Source: Platanthera guangdongensis (taxonomy: Eukaryota > Streptophyta > Magnoliopsida > Asparagales > Orchidaceae). Taken from it: DNA of 64,000 bases. Shown here one piece after another: positions 1 through 10,237 of the stretch; the first letter of the stretch is position 1; every line of letters begins with the position of its first letter. Below the pieces are notes generated by a model. That model saw only the letters and a list, made by a program, of their open reading frames with translations. It was not told the origin of the DNA and did not search any database. The stretch covers positions 111,051,213 through 111,115,212 of the forward strand of contig CM077163.1 in the NCBI GenBank assembly GCA_039583875.1. The letters run 5' to 3'. The position numbers and the translations under genes were made by a program.

Positions 1-1318
1 TGCGGCAAGATGCCGTTTGTGTTGTGGTGGTGATTGTCCCGTTTGCTTGAAAAGAGTACATGTAGTCGAACCCGGACAAGGTTAGCTCCTCGTGGTGGTA
101 GATGGTTTCCTTGACAAGGTTAGCTCCAAATGAGAATGGAGATGGTTTCCTTGGTGGACAAGGTTAGCTCCGCACGAGTTGGAGATGTTTTCCTTGGTGC
201 GCGGGAACGCTGCGGTACAAAGAGGGATTGCGATGTGTTTAGTCTTGGTTGTGTTGTGCCAAGGCGTGGCTATGTCTCCGTGGTCGGCTGGCTATCCCGT
301 GACACGTGCGTCATGTGTGGAGAGTGTCCCGGCGAGACTAGTCCCCTTCTGTGAGACTGACGAGAATGCCAAGCTTGGGGCAAGCCCGGGCAAAGAGGCC
401 ATGAGCGGGTGGGGTCCAGCAAGGCTTCTTAGAATCGGTCAGTCTGTGGTTGTTGGAATCCTGACATGAGACGTCAGAGCTTGCAGGCAAGCCCGGGGCT
501 AAGCCCACGAGCGGGTGGGGCCTTGGCAAGATTTCCATGTGGCGGCCTGTGCGCCGTGTGAGGGAGTTGTGTCTCCCTCAATGTTTGCGGCTTTATGCCA
601 ATTGGGGAAATGTGAGTACCCAAATGTTGTGATGTTGTGCTAGATGCATACGGTTTAGGGTACCTTGGGTGAAGCCCGGGTGTTGCATTCATGTTGCATA
701 ATAGGCCCTTTCTTTATATGCTCAACCAGTAGAGAACATGTTTGTTGATTGAGACATCCAAGCCTGTTTTAATGTTTTTCTATTTATAGAAATTTATATT
801 GCATATGAAGTGCTGACTTGCAGGTTGGAGGGTTCCCCGGGGTCCGTTAGGGGCGGCCGGGAGGAGATGTGTTGTTACACAGTTTGAGGTCAGCCTTTGC
901 TGACCCACGTTACTAATAATTTTTACAGGGCAAGGATCGCACGCAGGAGCTAGCACGCCGGCCAAAAAGGCCTAAGCCCATGAAGTGTTTTCTCTTTTGT
1001 AGCACTACTTTGATGATGTATGTTTGAGACTATTTTTGTCCGGCTTGCATGCCGAGGTAGACTAGGAGTGCTGAGCATATTCATGTTTGATTGTACTGTA
1101 TACCGCTTTTGGACATTTGATGTAAGGCCTTAAGGCCATTTGTTTACTCTTTTGGATTAGTGGATAACTTCTAGTTGTGCTTGGTTTTCCGCTGTGTTGT
1201 GCAAGTGTTTTGAGTTTGGGTAGCTATATCAACTTTTAATACTAAAGCTGTGGTGTTCGTATGTTGTGGGGCCCCGGCCGGACCCATATTATACGTCTAT
1301 TACAGGGGAGGTGTTACA
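1..1318 (+). repeat. E1 5' LTR, 3'-terminal part
   Basis: Matches 7432-8749 and ends in GGTGTTACA, the inverted match of the LTR start TGTAACACACC at 6135. It carries a good splice acceptor at 927-928 (TACTAATAAT then TTTTACAG). Under the proposed leader splicing this whole segment is intron. The tandem repeats and first exon of this LTR lie left of the window. Confidence 0.95.
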
Positions 1319-1457
1319 ATTTGGTATCAGAGGGAGGTTGGATTCAAGGTCAGTGCGTAGAGAAGTTATCCACATAAGAGTAACGCGGGACCATGAGTGT
1401 CCTTATGTTTTAGTCTTGAGATTGGAGACTAATCCCTTATTTCTTGTCTTCCTGAAG
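1319..1457 (+). other. E1 leader, 3' end of proposed leader intron
   Basis: Internal leader between the LTR and the gag body. It ends in a pyrimidine-rich run and AG at 1456-1457 (TTGTCTTCCTGAAG), directly before codon AGT at 1458. The gag frame has no ATG between here and 1569. Joining the LTR donor at 7153 (the 5' LTR equivalent) to this acceptor keeps the gag frame (phase 0). The intron would be about 1736 nt. Confidence 0.55.
1322..1336 (+). promoter_or_regulatory. E1 primer-binding site (tRNA-iMet)
   Basis: TGGTATCAGAG begins four bases after the LTR end. This is the usual plant initiator tRNA-Met complement; it matches 11 bases, then diverges (GGAGG instead of C..). Under the splicing model below it lies inside an intron, so only unspliced RNA could be reverse transcribed. 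Confidence 0.85.
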
Positions 1458-2619
1458 AGTGCAAGCAACGAGGCGGGCACTTCAAGAGCAAGGGATGATC
1501 TCTCGGCGAGCAGTGCTACTGCTCCAGGTCTTTTGGGCACGGGTGTAGACCCGGTCGACTTCTGCCGCATGCTTGCAGAAGCGATGGTGGCAGCTCAGGC
1601 TGCAGCAGCGGCTCAGGTGGCAGCCCCTGCCACACCAGATACGGCAACGGCCGTGCCAGGAGCAGAAGCCAGGCGAGTGGAGCCTTTGGCGGAGAGAGTA
1701 GTTGTTGGACATGGAGATCGACACATGAAGTACTTCCTGAGTTTCCATCCCCCGTCCTTCAAGGGTACTGGAACGCCAACGGATGCGGAGGACTGGTGGG
1801 TTCGTATTCAAGAACTGTTAAGGGCGGCAGAGACGCCAGAGGAAAAGAAAGCTGAGTATGCGGCTTTCATGTTGGAAGGGGATGCCAAGTTATGGTGGGT
1901 GGCCCATAGCGGCCGCCAGTTTCCGGGACGCACCCCGTCAGTGGAAGAGTTTGGGGACGCTTTTCTTAAGAGGTATATCCCAGTTTCAACTCGGTTGGCC
2001 CTGCAGAGGCAGTTTCTGCATCTAATGCAGCGAGACAAGACAGTGGATGAGTACGTGCAAGAGTTCACCCGATTGGGTCGTTATGCGGGAACGACAATGG
2101 CTGATGATGTAGAGAGGGATAACCTCTTCTACCAAGGTTTGAGGGAGAATCTGAGGCAGCCCCTCATCTCCATGAAGAGGGCGGGATTTAATGAGTTAGT
2201 TGAAGCCGCCAGGAGTTTGGAGAATGATTTGGAGCGAACCCAACGCCGTAAGGGTTTTACTCCCAAGCAAGGGGAAGGGAAGCCTTCCCAATCTCATGGA
2301 AAGTCTGATGGGAGTAGGTGGAGGAAGAAGCCTTCCACTTCCAGATCTGGTGAGAGGAGCAACTGGACGCCTGGGGGTTCCCACTCTAGGGGACCGCCGA
2401 CGTGCTACAACTGCGGGAAGGTTGGGCACATAGCCCGTGCTTGTCATCAAGGGGGAGCGGGGCAAGAGTCAAAGCAGGAGCAGTCTGTGCGCTCGGGCCC
2501 CAGTGCTGCAGAGAAAGGAAAGATGGCGGAGTCGAGCGCTTCTCGGTTCCAACCGGTGCAACCAAGGGCCTACAACCTTGGACAGCAAGAAGCGATCCGC
2601 CAGACGGATGTGGTGACAG
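1458..2619 (+). CDS. gag: E1 gag (main exon)
   Basis: Structural Gag of a chromovirus, forming the cytoplasmic particle. Visible parts are a variable acidic/Ala-rich start, the conserved gag core ([11 protein letters not shown], then a [12 protein letters not shown] block), a basic Ser/Arg-rich linker and one CCHC zinc knuckle ([14 protein letters not shown], about 2403-2444), then the conserved tail [20 protein letters not shown] start at 1458 because a splice acceptor precedes it in phase. The frame is open further upstream into the LTR, but without an ATG. A conventional start would be the first in-frame ATG at 1569, losing 37 residues. Without splicing at 2620 the frame stops at 2636, five codons after the donor, which would give Gag alone. 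Confidence 0.85.
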
Positions 2620-2690
2620 GTATGAAGAGAATTTAAGTTTAAATTTTGTGCTTCATCCTTTTAGACTTTTGTGTAATGTCTATGTTGTAG
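2620..2690 (+). other. E1 gag-protease intron, 71 nt
   Basis: Donor CAG|GTATGA at 2619/2620, acceptor TATGTTGTAG|G at 2690/2691. It is T-rich, about 28% GC against roughly half in the flanks, as expected for plant introns. Phase 1: it splits the Gly codon of the VVTG motif. Removal joins the gag frame to the pol frame, which is offset by two. The same position is interrupted in E2, E3, E4 and E5. No RNA evidence is available here. Confidence 0.75.
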
Positions 2691-5600
2691 GCTTCGTGTT
2701 AGTTTCCGGATACCCCGCTAGGGTATTGTTTGATACAGGAGCATCGCACTCCTTTCTTGCGGAGAGCTTCATCCGGAGAATAGGAGTTGAGTCTTTCTCG
2801 TCGGGTGCAGAGCTGAAAGTGCGCATGCCCAATGGGTCATCTATGACCACCGGGGTTAAAGGGCGCATTTGTTGGGAGCTAGACGGAGTTGTCTTCGCTC
2901 TGGAAGCGGCAGTGTTACCTTTAGTAGAGTTCGATGTCATTTTGGGTATGGACTGGCTTGCAGAGCAGCGCGCCAGTATTGACTGCCTTTCTAAGGTGGT
3001 GACCTTAAGGAGTAAAGGGCAAGCAGAAGTCAAGTTTGAGGGCCTTGGTGGAGTGGCCTGTTCCCTGATATCGGCCATGCAGTTGGTGCGGGCGGTTAAC
3101 CAGGGTGGTGTAGCGCTTGTAGCGTTATTGGAGGTTCGTCTCTCCCAACTGTCGATTGAGGAAGTGCCTGTGGTGGCAGAGTTCAAGGATGTGTTTCCGG
3201 ATGAACTTCCTGGAGCGCCTCCTCGGCGGGAGATCGACTTCTCGATCGAGTTAGTGCCGGAGGCTAGACCGGTGTCACGTCCTCCATTTAGGATGGCACC
3301 AAAGGAGTTAGCGGAACTTAAGGTTCAGTTACAGGAACTGTTGGAGCAAGGGTATATTAGACCCAGTTCTTCACCGTGGAGCGCACCGGTGTTGTTTGTG
3401 AAGAAGAAAGACGGTAGCATGCGCCTGTGCATAGACTACCGAGAGCTTAATAAGTTGACCGTCAAGAATAAGTATCTGATCCCTCGGATAGACGACCTGT
3501 TTGACCAATTGGTGGGGTCAGTGGTATATTCGAAGTTGGACTTGAAGTCGGGATACTATCAGCTACGAATTCAGGACGAGGACATACCCAAGACTGCTTT
3601 TGGGACAAGGTATGGACACTTTGAATTTACGGTGATGCCGTTCGGGCTGACGAACGCACCATCGGTGTTCATGGATCTGATGAATCGGGTATTCCGGGAA
3701 TACTTGGATTCTTTTGTGGTTGTTTTCATTGATGACATTTTGGTGTATTCCAAATCGCAAGTGGAGCATGAGACCCACTTGAGAATGGTTTTGCAAGTGT
3801 TGAGGGAGAATGAGTTGTATGCAAAATTCTCCAAATGCGAGTTCTGGTTGGAGAAGGTGGCATTTTTGGGCCACGTGATTAGTGGTGATGGGGTGGCAGT
3901 GGATCCAGCGAAAGTGGAGGCCATCAGAGATTGGCCGGTGTTGAGGACCGTGGCGGAAGTCCGAAGTTTTCTTGGACTAGCCGGGTATTATAGGAGATTC
4001 GTGGAGAATTTCTCGAAGATAGCTCTACCCCTCACCTCTCTCACTCGCAAAGACCATAAATTTGTGTGGACCCAAGAGTGCGGTCAAGCATTCGAGGCAC
4101 TAAAGGAGAGGCTTATGATGGCTCCGATCTTGAGTTTACCGCAAGGGACAGATGGATTTCAAATTTTCAGTGACGCATCGGGATGCGGTTTGGGTTGCGT
4201 TTTGGTGCAACATGGGAAGGTGATAGCCTTTGGGTCTAGACAGCTGAAACCTCATGAGAGGAATTACCCCGTCCATGACTTGGAGTTGGCGGCGGTAATC
4301 TTCGCGCTGAAAATTTGGCGACATTATGTTTATGGCGCAAGAGTGGAGATCTTCACGGACCATAAAAGCCTGAAGTATCTCTTAGATCAAAAGGACTTGA
4401 ATATGCGGCAACGCAGATGGGTTGAGTTTCTTGGAGACTACGAAGTGGCGATTCAGTACACGCCGGGTAAAGCCAATGTGGTGGCGGATGCGTTGAGTAG
4501 AAAGTACTCGGGGCTAGGAAATTGGATCGAAGCTCATGATGAGCGGTTGGTACGGGAATGGGAGTCCCTTGGATTGGAATGTGTTGCGAGAGGCGAGTCT
4601 AGCGTGGCTCGGTTGAACTGGATTGAAGTGCAAAACGACTTGTCCGATCGTATTCGGGAAGCGACTCGATTAGATGTGGAGTTTCAACCTTTTGTGTTGG
4701 AGGCTCAAATGGGCGAGAGCAGCACCTGGGAGATGATCGGGGGAATCTTGAGAAAGGATGGAAGGGTTTGTGTACCGCAGTTTGGCAATCTCTGTGAGGA
4801 GTTGATGTTCGAGGCTCACTTCTCAAAGTACTCCATTCACCCAGGCAGTACAAAGATGTACTTGGATATGAAGAAATCCTTTTGGTGGCCGGGGTTGAAG
4901 CGAGATGTGGCTTTGTATGTGAGTCGTTGCCAAACATGTGCCTTGGTGAAGGCCGAATGTCAGAAACCGGGTGGGTTCCTGAAGCCCCTTCCAATTCCTG
5001 AATGGAAATTTGAGGACATCTCCATGGACTTTGTGCATGGTTTGCCTAGATCGCAGCATGGGAATGATGCTATTTGGGTGATCGTGGATCGCCTAACCAA
5101 GGTGGCTCACTTCATCCCGAACCGGAAAGAGGACAGCGTGGAGAAGCTGGTGGAGTTGTATGTTCGCAACATTGTGCGACTGCACGGAATTCCTAAGAGC
5201 ATAGTCAGTGATCGCGATGGACGGTTTACGTCCAAGGACTGGAGACTGGTTCAGAAGAACTTGGGCACGAAGCTAAAGTTTAGTACGGCGTTCCATCCTC
5301 AAACTGATGGGCAAACGGAGAGAACGAACCGTACTATGGAGGATATGTTGAGGATGTGCGTTCTTGATTTTGGCAAGAGGTGGGAGGATCACCTCTTCAT
5401 GGTAGAATTTGCGTACAACAACAGTTTTCAAGCTAGTATAAAGATGGCGCCATACGAAGCTTTGTATGGGAGGCGGTGTCGAACGCCAATGTCTTGGGCA
5501 GAGGCGGGAGACACCAAACTTCTGGGAAAGGATGCGGTAGTTGACGCTTGTGAGATGGTACGGACCATCCAAGAGCGTATGAAGGTGGCACAAGACAGGC

Positions 5601-6076
5601 AAGCGAAATATTTTAATGCTCGTCACCGGAAGTTAGAATTTGCAGTTGGTGATTGGGTTTATCTGAAGGTCAAGCCGTTCAAAGGCGTCTCGCGGATTCG
5701 CCGACTCAAGAAGTTGAGTTCAAGGTTTTTGGGGCCTTTTGAAATTGTTGAGCGGATAGGAGAAGCAGCCTATCGGTTGGCATTGTCCGCAGATTTGAGT
5801 GGATTACATGACGTCTTCCATGTCTCCGTGTTGAGGAAAGCCTTGGTGGAGGCTAGCGTGGTGATTGAGCCGGCATCGGTGCCGATTGAGGAAGACTTGA
5901 GGACGCGAGTCCTTCCAATCGCTATAGAAGATTCAGAGATTCGGCAGTTGCGGAATAAAGAAGTTAAACTTGTGAAAGTTCGTTGGGACAACTGCGGTCG
6001 TGAGGAGTTCTCGTGGGAGCGAGAACAGGCCATGCTAGAAGACTATCCAGAACTATTTTTGTCAGGTACAATTTAA
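2691..6076 (+). CDS. pol: E1 pol: PR-RT-RNaseH-INT with chromodomain-like tail
   Basis: Polyprotein, open throughout. Aspartic protease with [10 protein letters not shown] (about 2727-2757) and a VILGMDWL block. Reverse transcriptase with LCIDYRELN and the catalytic FIDDILVYS (3725-3751). RNase H with SDASG (about 4170) and DALSRK. Integrase with the HHCC zinc domain (about 4819-4960), catalytic Asp in MDFVHGLP, Asp in SDRDGRF (about 5207) and Glu in the RTMEDML block (about 5340). The C-terminus ([21 protein letters not shown]) is the chromodomain-like tail of Tekay/Del elements. No ATG opens the frame, so expression depends on fusion to gag. I favour splicing over frameshifting because the frame offset differs between copies (+2 here, +1 in E3). 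Confidence 0.93.
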
Positions 6077-6120
6077 GTTGTGTACCCTTTTGTTTTGTAA
6101 TTTCGGGACGAAATTCAGTT

Positions 6121-6133
6121 AAGTGGGGGAGAG
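6121..6133 (+). promoter_or_regulatory. E1 polypurine tract
   Basis: AAGTGGGGGAGAG sits immediately before the 3' LTR start. It is the plus-strand primer position expected for LTR elements. Confidence 0.9.
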
Positions 6134-6203
6134 TTGTAACACACCAGTTTTTGCAAGAGGTTCAATCTGCTGTTCTGGAAAATTTTTGGGTTCTGGCAGG
6201 AGG

Positions 6204-6614
6204 CACACGGCCTGCGACACGGGCGTGTCGCAGGGCGTGTCGAGGCCGTGTCGACACTCGGCCCAAGTGTCGACACTTTGTGCTCGACAGAGTGTCGAGA
6301 GTGAGGCACACGGCCTGCGACACGGGCGTGTCGCAGGGCGTGTCGAGGCCGTGTCGACACTCGGCCCAAGTGTCGACACTTTGTGCTCGACAGAGTGTCG
6401 AGAGTGAGGCACACGGCCTGCGACACGGGCGTGTCGCAGGGCGTGTCGAGGCCGTGTCGACACTCGGCCCAAGTGTCGACACTTTGAGCTCGACAGAGTG
6501 TCGAGAGTGGGGCACACGGCCTGCGACACGGGCGTGTCGCAGGGCGTGTCGAGGCCGTGTCGACACTCGGCCCAAGTGTCGACACTTTTGCTCGAGAGTG
6601 TGTCGAGACTGGGG
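6204..6614 (+). repeat. 103-bp tandem repeat, four copies, in E1 U3
   Basis: CACACGGCCTG recurs at 6204, 6307, 6410 and 6513 (spacing 103), with a partial, more diverged copy from 6615. Each unit holds the hairpin GCGACACGGGCGTGTCGC and two perfect GTGTCGACAC palindromes. Long open frames on both strands here are by-products of the repeat. Confidence 0.93.
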
Positions 6615-7128
6615 CACACGGCTTGGGACACGGGCGTGTCCCAGACCGTGTCATCTCTCGGGTTGGAGTTGGGGCCGTGTCGTTGGAGCTACACGGCAGG
6701 CCACACGGCCGTGTCACGTGGGACACGGGCGTGTCGGATTGAACACGGGCGTGTCGAATGCCCGTGTCTGATTCCAGGCGCGTCGATTTGAGACGGCGAA
6801 TGAGGCACACGGCCCTGGACACGGGCGTGTGCCAGGCCGTGTTCGGCCCAGGTCTTTTATTTTCCAGGCGAATCGCAGCCAGTCTTTTTCTGGTTTTGGG
6901 ATCTAACGGTTCAGGCCATCTCCTGGACAGTTAAGCCCGACCCTAGGGTTACAGATCCTCATTCGTTTCCAAGTTCTCTCTTCCTAAGATCTTGAGAAAA
7001 CCTAGAGCAAGGAGGAAGAAGAAGAACTCTTGGGCTGTAGGAAGGGTGTCGGAGCTCCGAATCGCGAGCCGAGTCCGGATCCGTGAAGCTTGGAGCATTG
7101 CGAAGTGTTCCATCCGGCTATTTTTGCC

Positions 7129-7152
7129 ATGGCAAGGAAGAGGAGTCGGAAG
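7129..7152 (+). CDS. gag: Proposed gag exon 1 inside E1 LTR
   Basis: ATG in good context (TTGCCATGG) opens eight codons, MARKRSRK, ending at a strong donor AAG|GTAACGAC. E2 has a counterpart at the same LTR offset (position 959 in E2, 995 here) with the same GTAACGAC donor. The basic start fits chromoviral Gag N-termini, and the gag body lacks its own start. This is the 3' LTR copy; the functional one would lie in the 5' LTR left of the window. Alternative: a short untranslated-leader ORF. Confidence 0.6.
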
Positions 7153-8749
7153 GTAACGACATCTCTCCTCTCGGTCTTTAGGATGCACGTTTTAGCATCA
7201 TCTAGTTTTCTTTTCTCTAATTTTTGGGCACCAAACTCTCAAATGAGAGGGGTTTTGGCTTGCCAAGTTTCAAGAGGAACTTCCGGGTCGATTGAGTCCG
7301 TCCCCGGCATATTTTGCATTAGAGATCCGCTTCGCTAGTGGATTAGGCATGGTGGGTGAAGCCGTAGTCGCGACCGTTAGTCCGACACGGTGATGTTGCA
7401 TACGAACTTAGGGATTCGTAGAGGTTTCCGATGCGGCAAGATGCCGTTTGTGTTGTGGTGGTGATTGTCCCGTTTGCTTGAAAAGAGTACATGTAGTCGA
7501 ACCCGGACAAGGTTAGCTCCTCGTGGTGGTAGATGGTTTCCTTGACAAGGTTAGCTCCAAATGAGAATGGAGATGGTTTCCTTGGTGGACAAGGTTAGCT
7601 CCGCACGAGTTGGAGATGTTTTCCTTGGTGCGCGGGAACGCTGCGGTACAAAAAGGGATTGCGATGTGTTTAGTCTTGGTTGTGTTGTGCCAAGGCGTGG
7701 CTATATCTCCGTGGTCGGCTGGCTATCCCGTGACACGTGCGTCATGTGTGGAGAGTGTCCCGGCGAGACTAGTCCCCTTCTGTGAGACTGACGAGAATGC
7801 CAAGCTTGGGGCAAGCCCGGGCAAAGAGGCCATGAGCGGGTGGGGTCCAGCAAGGCTTCTTAGAATCGGTCAGTCTGTGGTTGTTGGAATCCTGACATGA
7901 GACGTCAGAGCTTGCAGGCAAGCCCGGGGCTAAGCCCACGAGCGGGTGGGGCCTTGGCAAGATTTCCATGTGGCGGCCTGTGCGCCGTGTGAGGGAGTTG
8001 TGTCTCCCTCAATGTTTGCGGCTTTATGCCAATTGGGGAAATGTGAGTACCCAAATGTTGTGATGTTGTGCTAGATGCATACGGTTTAGGGTACCTTGGG
8101 TGAAGCCCGGGTGTTGCATTCATGTTGCATAATAGGCCCTTTCTTTATATGCTCAACCAGTAGAGAACATGTTTGTTGATTGAGACATCCAAGCCTGTTT
8201 TAATGTTTTTCTATTTATAGAAATTTATATTGCATATGAAGTGCTGACTTGCAGGTTGGAGGGTTCCCCGGGGTCCGTTAGGGGCGGCCGGGAGGAGATG
8301 TGTTGTTACACAGTTTGAGGTCAGCCTTTGCTGACCCACGTTACTAATAATTTTTACAGGGCAAGGATCGCACGCAGGAGCTAGCACGCCGGCCAAAAAG
8401 GCCTAAGCCCATGAAGTGTTTTCTCTTTTGTAGCACTACTTTGATGATGTATGTTTGAGACTATTTTTGTCCGGCTTGCATGCCGAGGTAGACTAGGAGT
8501 GCTGAGCACATTCATGTTTGATTGTACTGTATACCCCTTTTGGACATTTGATGTAAGGCCTTAAGGCCATTTGTTTACTCTTTTGGATTAGTGGATAACT
8601 TCTAGTTGTGCTTGGTTTTCCGCTGTGTTGTGCAAGTGTTTTGAGTTTGGGTAGCTATATCAACTTTTAATACTAAAGCTGTGGTGTTCGTATGTTGTGG
8701 GGCCCCGGCCGGACCCATATTATACGTCTATTACAGGGGAGGTGTTACA

Positions 8750-8959
8750 TGGTGGATCCATATACAGACACATATTATGCATCCCATACTACATAATATG
8801 CCCCGTATACTTCATGTTATGCTATGAGTGTAGTGTTCGTGCTTCAGCTAAGTTGTGCTGATGACATATCGGCGTGTGTGTGATATGATGCTAAACACCT
8901 AATACTAACAAGGAAAGGTTGCCCGACAAATTGTCAAGCAACCTCCCTCTAATACCAAC
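8750..8959 (-). other. E7 leader with primer site, cut by E1
   Basis: Reverse complement reads GTTGGTATTAGAGGGAGG right after an LTR end (GGGTTGTGACA), an iMet primer site with one mismatch (8946-8959). The rest matches the leader of E5 (around 57260-57470), including the ATAATATG motif and the GGATCCACCAT stretch at which E1 is inserted. The rest of E7 lies left of the window. Confidence 0.8.
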
Positions 8960-9950
8960 TGTCACAACCCGCATTTTCACCGCATAAAAGGTTTGTTAGA
9001 GTAATGGAAAATGCCCGTCATGATGCCACGTCAGCAGGGGATAACTGTGGATGCTCAGGCAGACACCCAACTAAACATGAAGAAAGGTTCTTTTTAAGTT
9101 ATCTTAAGGAAAAATCAGTTAAGTGCAGAAGTTAGCCGTATCCCTCGGCTTAGTGGCTCACCTAGTGCACGAATTAAAATATATTATACGCTGCGGAAAA
9201 ATACTTGATTAGATTGACCCATATATCCTACATGAGTATAAACGTCCCCGAAGGACAACTCATGCTATGCAAGACTCTTAATTTATTATAATAGGAAAGA
9301 TAGCTTTTACGGTCGCTAAAAAACATGTTAGAGTTTCAAATTATGCAATGCATGAAGTAATAGTAGTAGATTTTATAGTTAAAAATACCTAACATGCATT
9401 CCTAACATAAATCCTCCCAGAGAACAAACAATCCACATCCACATTTAAAGAAATGAGTAGCTAGCAAGTACCAAGCAACTAACAAATCAGTGTGCGCCAA
9501 CAAACTGACACGAACCCATGAACAAAAGTACGTCTGAACTAGAAAAAAACTAAACAAACAACAAACTACCTCGCTATGACGAGGCAACAACCACGACCAA
9601 CACTACCGCCAGAAAACTCCAAAACCAGCTCTGCAAACTGCTACTGCTCTGAACCTGAGACATTCCAAAGATAGAACACCTCAGTAAGACGGTACAAAAG
9701 GTGGAAGGAAAAGTAGTAAGCCAAAAATAAACAAAGGTCAACAGGGGTACCAACCCAAGACCAAAAGTATTGAAATAAGGTACAAAAGAAAACAGGGCAT
9801 CAACAGGAAAGGAATTCCTACGTGATCTGGTCACGTTCCACAAGGGCACACCAGACACACAACGCTATAAGGTGGCTACATGATTATTTCACCAGAAGAG
9901 AAAAAAAAAAAAACCTTTATTACGCACCTGTGGTCGACTTTACCCGAACA

Positions 9951-10237
9951 CACGGGCGAAGTGGTCACTCTTGGACACACCACCCAAAAACACGGGCAAA
10001 GTGGTCGCTCTTGGACACACCACCCAAAAACATGGGCGAAGTGGTCGCTCTTGGACACAACCCCCAAAAACACGGGCGAAGTTGTCGCTCTTGGACACCC
10101 CCCCCCCCAAAAAAAACACGGGTGAAGTGGTCTCTCTTAGACACACCCCCCAAAAACACGGGCGAAGTGATCGCTCTTGGACACATCCCCCAAATATACA
10201 GGCGAAGTGGTCGCTCTTGGACACACCCCCCAAAAAG
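9951..10237 (-). repeat. 40-bp tandem repeat, about seven copies
   Basis: Units begin CACGGGCGAAGTGGTCGCTC and recur at 9951, 9991, 10031, 10071 and on, joined by C-rich and A-rich runs that vary in length (an 11-C run near 10100). E4 has only about one degenerate unit at the matching LTR place (48310-48370), so the array grew in E7. Confidence 0.9.

Larger units (their letters stand above)
1..8749 (+). mobile_element. E1: Ty3/gypsy Tekay-type chromovirus, nearly complete
   Basis: Order seen: partial 5' LTR, tRNA-iMet primer site, gag, pol (PR-RT-RNaseH-INT-chromodomain-like tail), polypurine tract, full 3' LTR. The two LTRs align from base 1 against 7432 with no net indel over 1318 bp and only four differences that I count (222, 274, 1078, 1105), so the insertion is young. 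Gag and pol carry no internal stop apart from the short intron-like gap at 2620-2690. The right flank is the leader of E7; the left end and its target duplication lie outside the window. This is the only element here that looks possibly functional. Confidence 0.93.
6135..8749 (+). repeat. E1 3' LTR, complete (2615 bp)
   Basis: Starts TGTAACACACC and ends GGTGTTACA. U3 carries a 103-bp tandem array and many GACACGGGCGTGTC and GTGTCGACAC palindromes. A short coding exon with donor lies at 7129-7152. The last 70 bp share TGTGGGGCCCCGGCCGGACC with the LTR of E2, showing the two families are related. I see no clear TATA box. Confidence 0.95.

Noticed and set aside
1266..1457. Gag start upstream at 1266 in the LTR
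   Set aside because: It begins with GTG, crosses the LTR end and primer site, and is not conserved in E2, where the frame is closed upstream.
2402..2636. Programmed -1 frameshift between gag and pol in E1
   Set aside because: The overlap allows it, but the needed direction differs in E3, no obvious slippery site is seen, and the splice signals fit exactly.
6115..6822. Long open frames on both strands in the E1 U3 (up to 235 codons)
   Set aside because: They are produced by the GC-rich 103-bp repeat, open in several frames at once, with no domain.
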